Shown here: piece after piece, positions 62,849 through 64,000 of the stretch
Layout: every line of letters starts with the position of its first letter
How positions within the stretch are numbered: position 1 is the stretch's first letter
Assembly: GCF_004770615.1 (NCBI RefSeq)
Contig: NZ_RQER01000004.1
Coordinates: 372,001 to 436,000 of the forward strand
Source: Leptospira langatensis
GTDB taxonomy: Bacteria > Spirochaetota > Leptospiria > Leptospirales > Leptospiraceae
Reading direction: 5' to 3'
DNA length: 64,000 nucleotides
Program-made: the position numbers and the translations under genes
The notes under the pieces: generated by a model
Seen by the model: only the letters and a program-made list of their open reading frames with translations
Database searches by the model: none
Told to the model about the DNA's origin: nothing

Positions 62849-64000
62849 TTAAATCGCAAAGGAAGAAGGTCTGGAAAGTCTAGTAAATCGAACTGTCATG
62901 ATCTTATTCCCGTCCATTTTCTCAACAGTCAGTATTCCTTCCGGGATCTTAACTTCGGTCCCTTCTTTAGGAATATCTTCTAACTTATCCAAAATAAATC
63001 CTGCGATGGTACGGATATCGTTCAGTTCTTCCTCTTGGATCCCTATGAGGATCTCCTTGAGTTCGTCCAATTCCGTCTCTCCGTCTATATCGAACGCATC
63101 AGGAGAATGAGAAGGAACAGCATCCGTTTCATGATCGTCGGTCTCGTCTCGGATCTCACCGAAGACCTCTTCCACAATATCTTCCATGGTCAAGAGGCCG
63201 GAAACTCCGCCATACTCGTCTACGACGATGGCCATATGCTGTTTCGCAGCCCTTAATTTTTGAAGTATCTTCTCTATGGACATTCCTTCCGGAACGACGA
63301 TCGGAGGCTGCATGATAGAAGTCACTTTCGTAGACTTCTTATTTCTCTTGGACTCGGAAAGCCAGGCGAGAAATGCCTGAACATGTATGATACCTACTAT
63401 ATTATCAGTCGTTCCTTCGTAGACAGGATAACGGGAGAAGTGATGTTCCGCGATCACCACGAGTACTCCGTCCATACTGGTATCGGCAGGAATTCCCACA
63501 ATGCTCAAACGATGTGTCATTACATCTTTAGCAAGATGCTCGGAGAATTCGAAAGTCTTTTTGATGATCTGGAATTCTTCCTGATCTATATTTCCCTGTA
63601 TGTTTTGTTCTTGGATCAGGATCATCAACTCTTCTGGAGAATGGATGATCCGATGGGAATCTTCCTTAAAACCGATCCTTTTCAGGAGAAAGGAAGTCAT
63701 CCCGTTCAAGAAGAATGTGATCGGAAAAAATAGATAATAAAAAAAGAATATAGGAACACTTGTGACAAGTGCGAGAGTCTCCGTCTTTTGGATAGCGACC
63801 GTCTTAGGAAGCAACTCTCCTAAGAGAATATGCAAGAAGGTGATCAGAGCAAATGAGATCGCTACCGCAACCCCATGAGCGGTCACATCCGAATAACCCG
63901 CATAATGAAAGATAGGAAGGATCCAACGAGAAAGATAACCTTCTCCCACCCAACCGAGGAGTAGACTCGCGATCGTGATCCCGACCTGACAGACGGAGAG
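62849..64000 (-). CDS. CNNM/CorC-family membrane protein with CBS and CorC domains (5' end outside the window)
   Basis: The frame is open to the right edge, where [20 protein letters not shown] matches the family's DUF21 region, so the start lies beyond base 64000. The visible part has the last membrane helices (about 100 residues), a CBS pair ([57 protein letters not shown]) and a C-terminal CorC/HlyC domain ([34 protein letters not shown]). Family members affect Mg2+ and Co2+ transport; the hemolysin label is historical. It ends 36 bases before coaC, on the same strand. Confidence 0.9.
   Translation of the reverse strand, partial: LSVCQVGITIASLLLGWVGEGYLSRWILPIFHYAGYSDVTAHGVAVAISFALITFLHILLGELLPKTVAIQKTETLALVTSVPIFFFYYLFFPITFFLNGMTSFLLKRIGFKEDSHRIIHSPEELMILIQEQNIQGNIDQEEFQIIKKTFEFSEHLAKDVMTHRLSIVGIPADTSMDGVLVVIAEHHFSRYPVYEGTTDNIVGIIHVQAFLAWLSESKRNKKSTKVTSIMQPPIVVPEGMSIEKILQKLRAAKQHMAIVVDEYGGVSGLLTMEDIVEEVFGEIRDETDDHETDAVPSHSPDAFDIDGETELDELKEILIGIQEEELNDIRTIAGFILDKLEDIPKEGTEVKIPEGILTVEKMDGNKIMTVRFTRLSRPSSFAI

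Overview
The window looks like chromosomal DNA of a spirochaete of the genus Leptospira. The main clues are a run of Leptospira-style lipoproteins with relaxed lipoboxes, two of them with DUF1554-type domains, an RsbU/RsbV/RsbW-like partner-switching operon, and split coaB and coaC genes. Base composition by eye is mid-40s % GC. That is high for the genus and would fit one of its intermediate or low-virulence branches, but this is inference only. I see no tRNA, rRNA, CRISPR array, insertion sequence or prophage gene.

Layout. 1-4079 is a tightly coupled + strand operon: trpE (cut by the left edge), trpG, an MsbA-like ABC exporter and a single-domain response regulator. 4080-4619 is an AT-rich control region with two tandem operator-like palindromes. 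4620-20855 holds the most striking content: a 3293-residue type I fatty acid synthase with the fungal/mycobacterial domain order, overlapped by a holo-ACP synthase gene, then a 1965-residue single-chain biotin-dependent acetyl-CoA carboxylase laid out like the eukaryotic enzyme. Together these would make malonyl-CoA, activate the carrier domain and build acyl chains. A bidirectional hairpin ends the operon against the - strand signalling operon 20905-25579 (hypothetical, STAS, HATPase, PP2C phosphatase).

25804-30099 is a - strand stretch: orphan PAS histidine kinase, MgtC-like membrane protein, CysQ/IMPase-family phosphatase and a HEAT-repeat protein. 30313-34889 is + strand: HflX (apparently starting at ATT), murB and two TetR regulators separated by a palindrome-rich gap; a 41-codon reading frame lies antisense between hflX and murB. 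Then come gpmI (-), a 681-residue unknown protein and three lipoproteins with clear terminators, followed by an ECF sigma factor with a FecR-domain protein and a divergent membrane protein. 45993-52816 carries DoxX, a small Lys-rich protein, an ABC-F ATPase, a rhodanese, an alpha/beta hydrolase with its TetR partner, an acetoacetate-decarboxylase-like protein and a thiolase.

52898-64000 contains a luciferase-like monooxygenase, a short-chain dehydrogenase, an O6-methylguanine-DNA methyltransferase, dihydroorotase, a 7TM-HAMP-TPR protein with no enzymatic output domain, a small membrane-anchored protein, homoserine dehydrogenase, a STAS protein, coaB, coaC and a CNNM/CorC protein cut by the right edge. 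Leptospira is classically described as depending on exogenous long-chain fatty acids, so the FAS I/AcpS/ACC operon is the part most worth following up. CoaB and CoaC, which make the phosphopantetheine precursor used by AcpS, are in the same window, but not adjacent to the operon.
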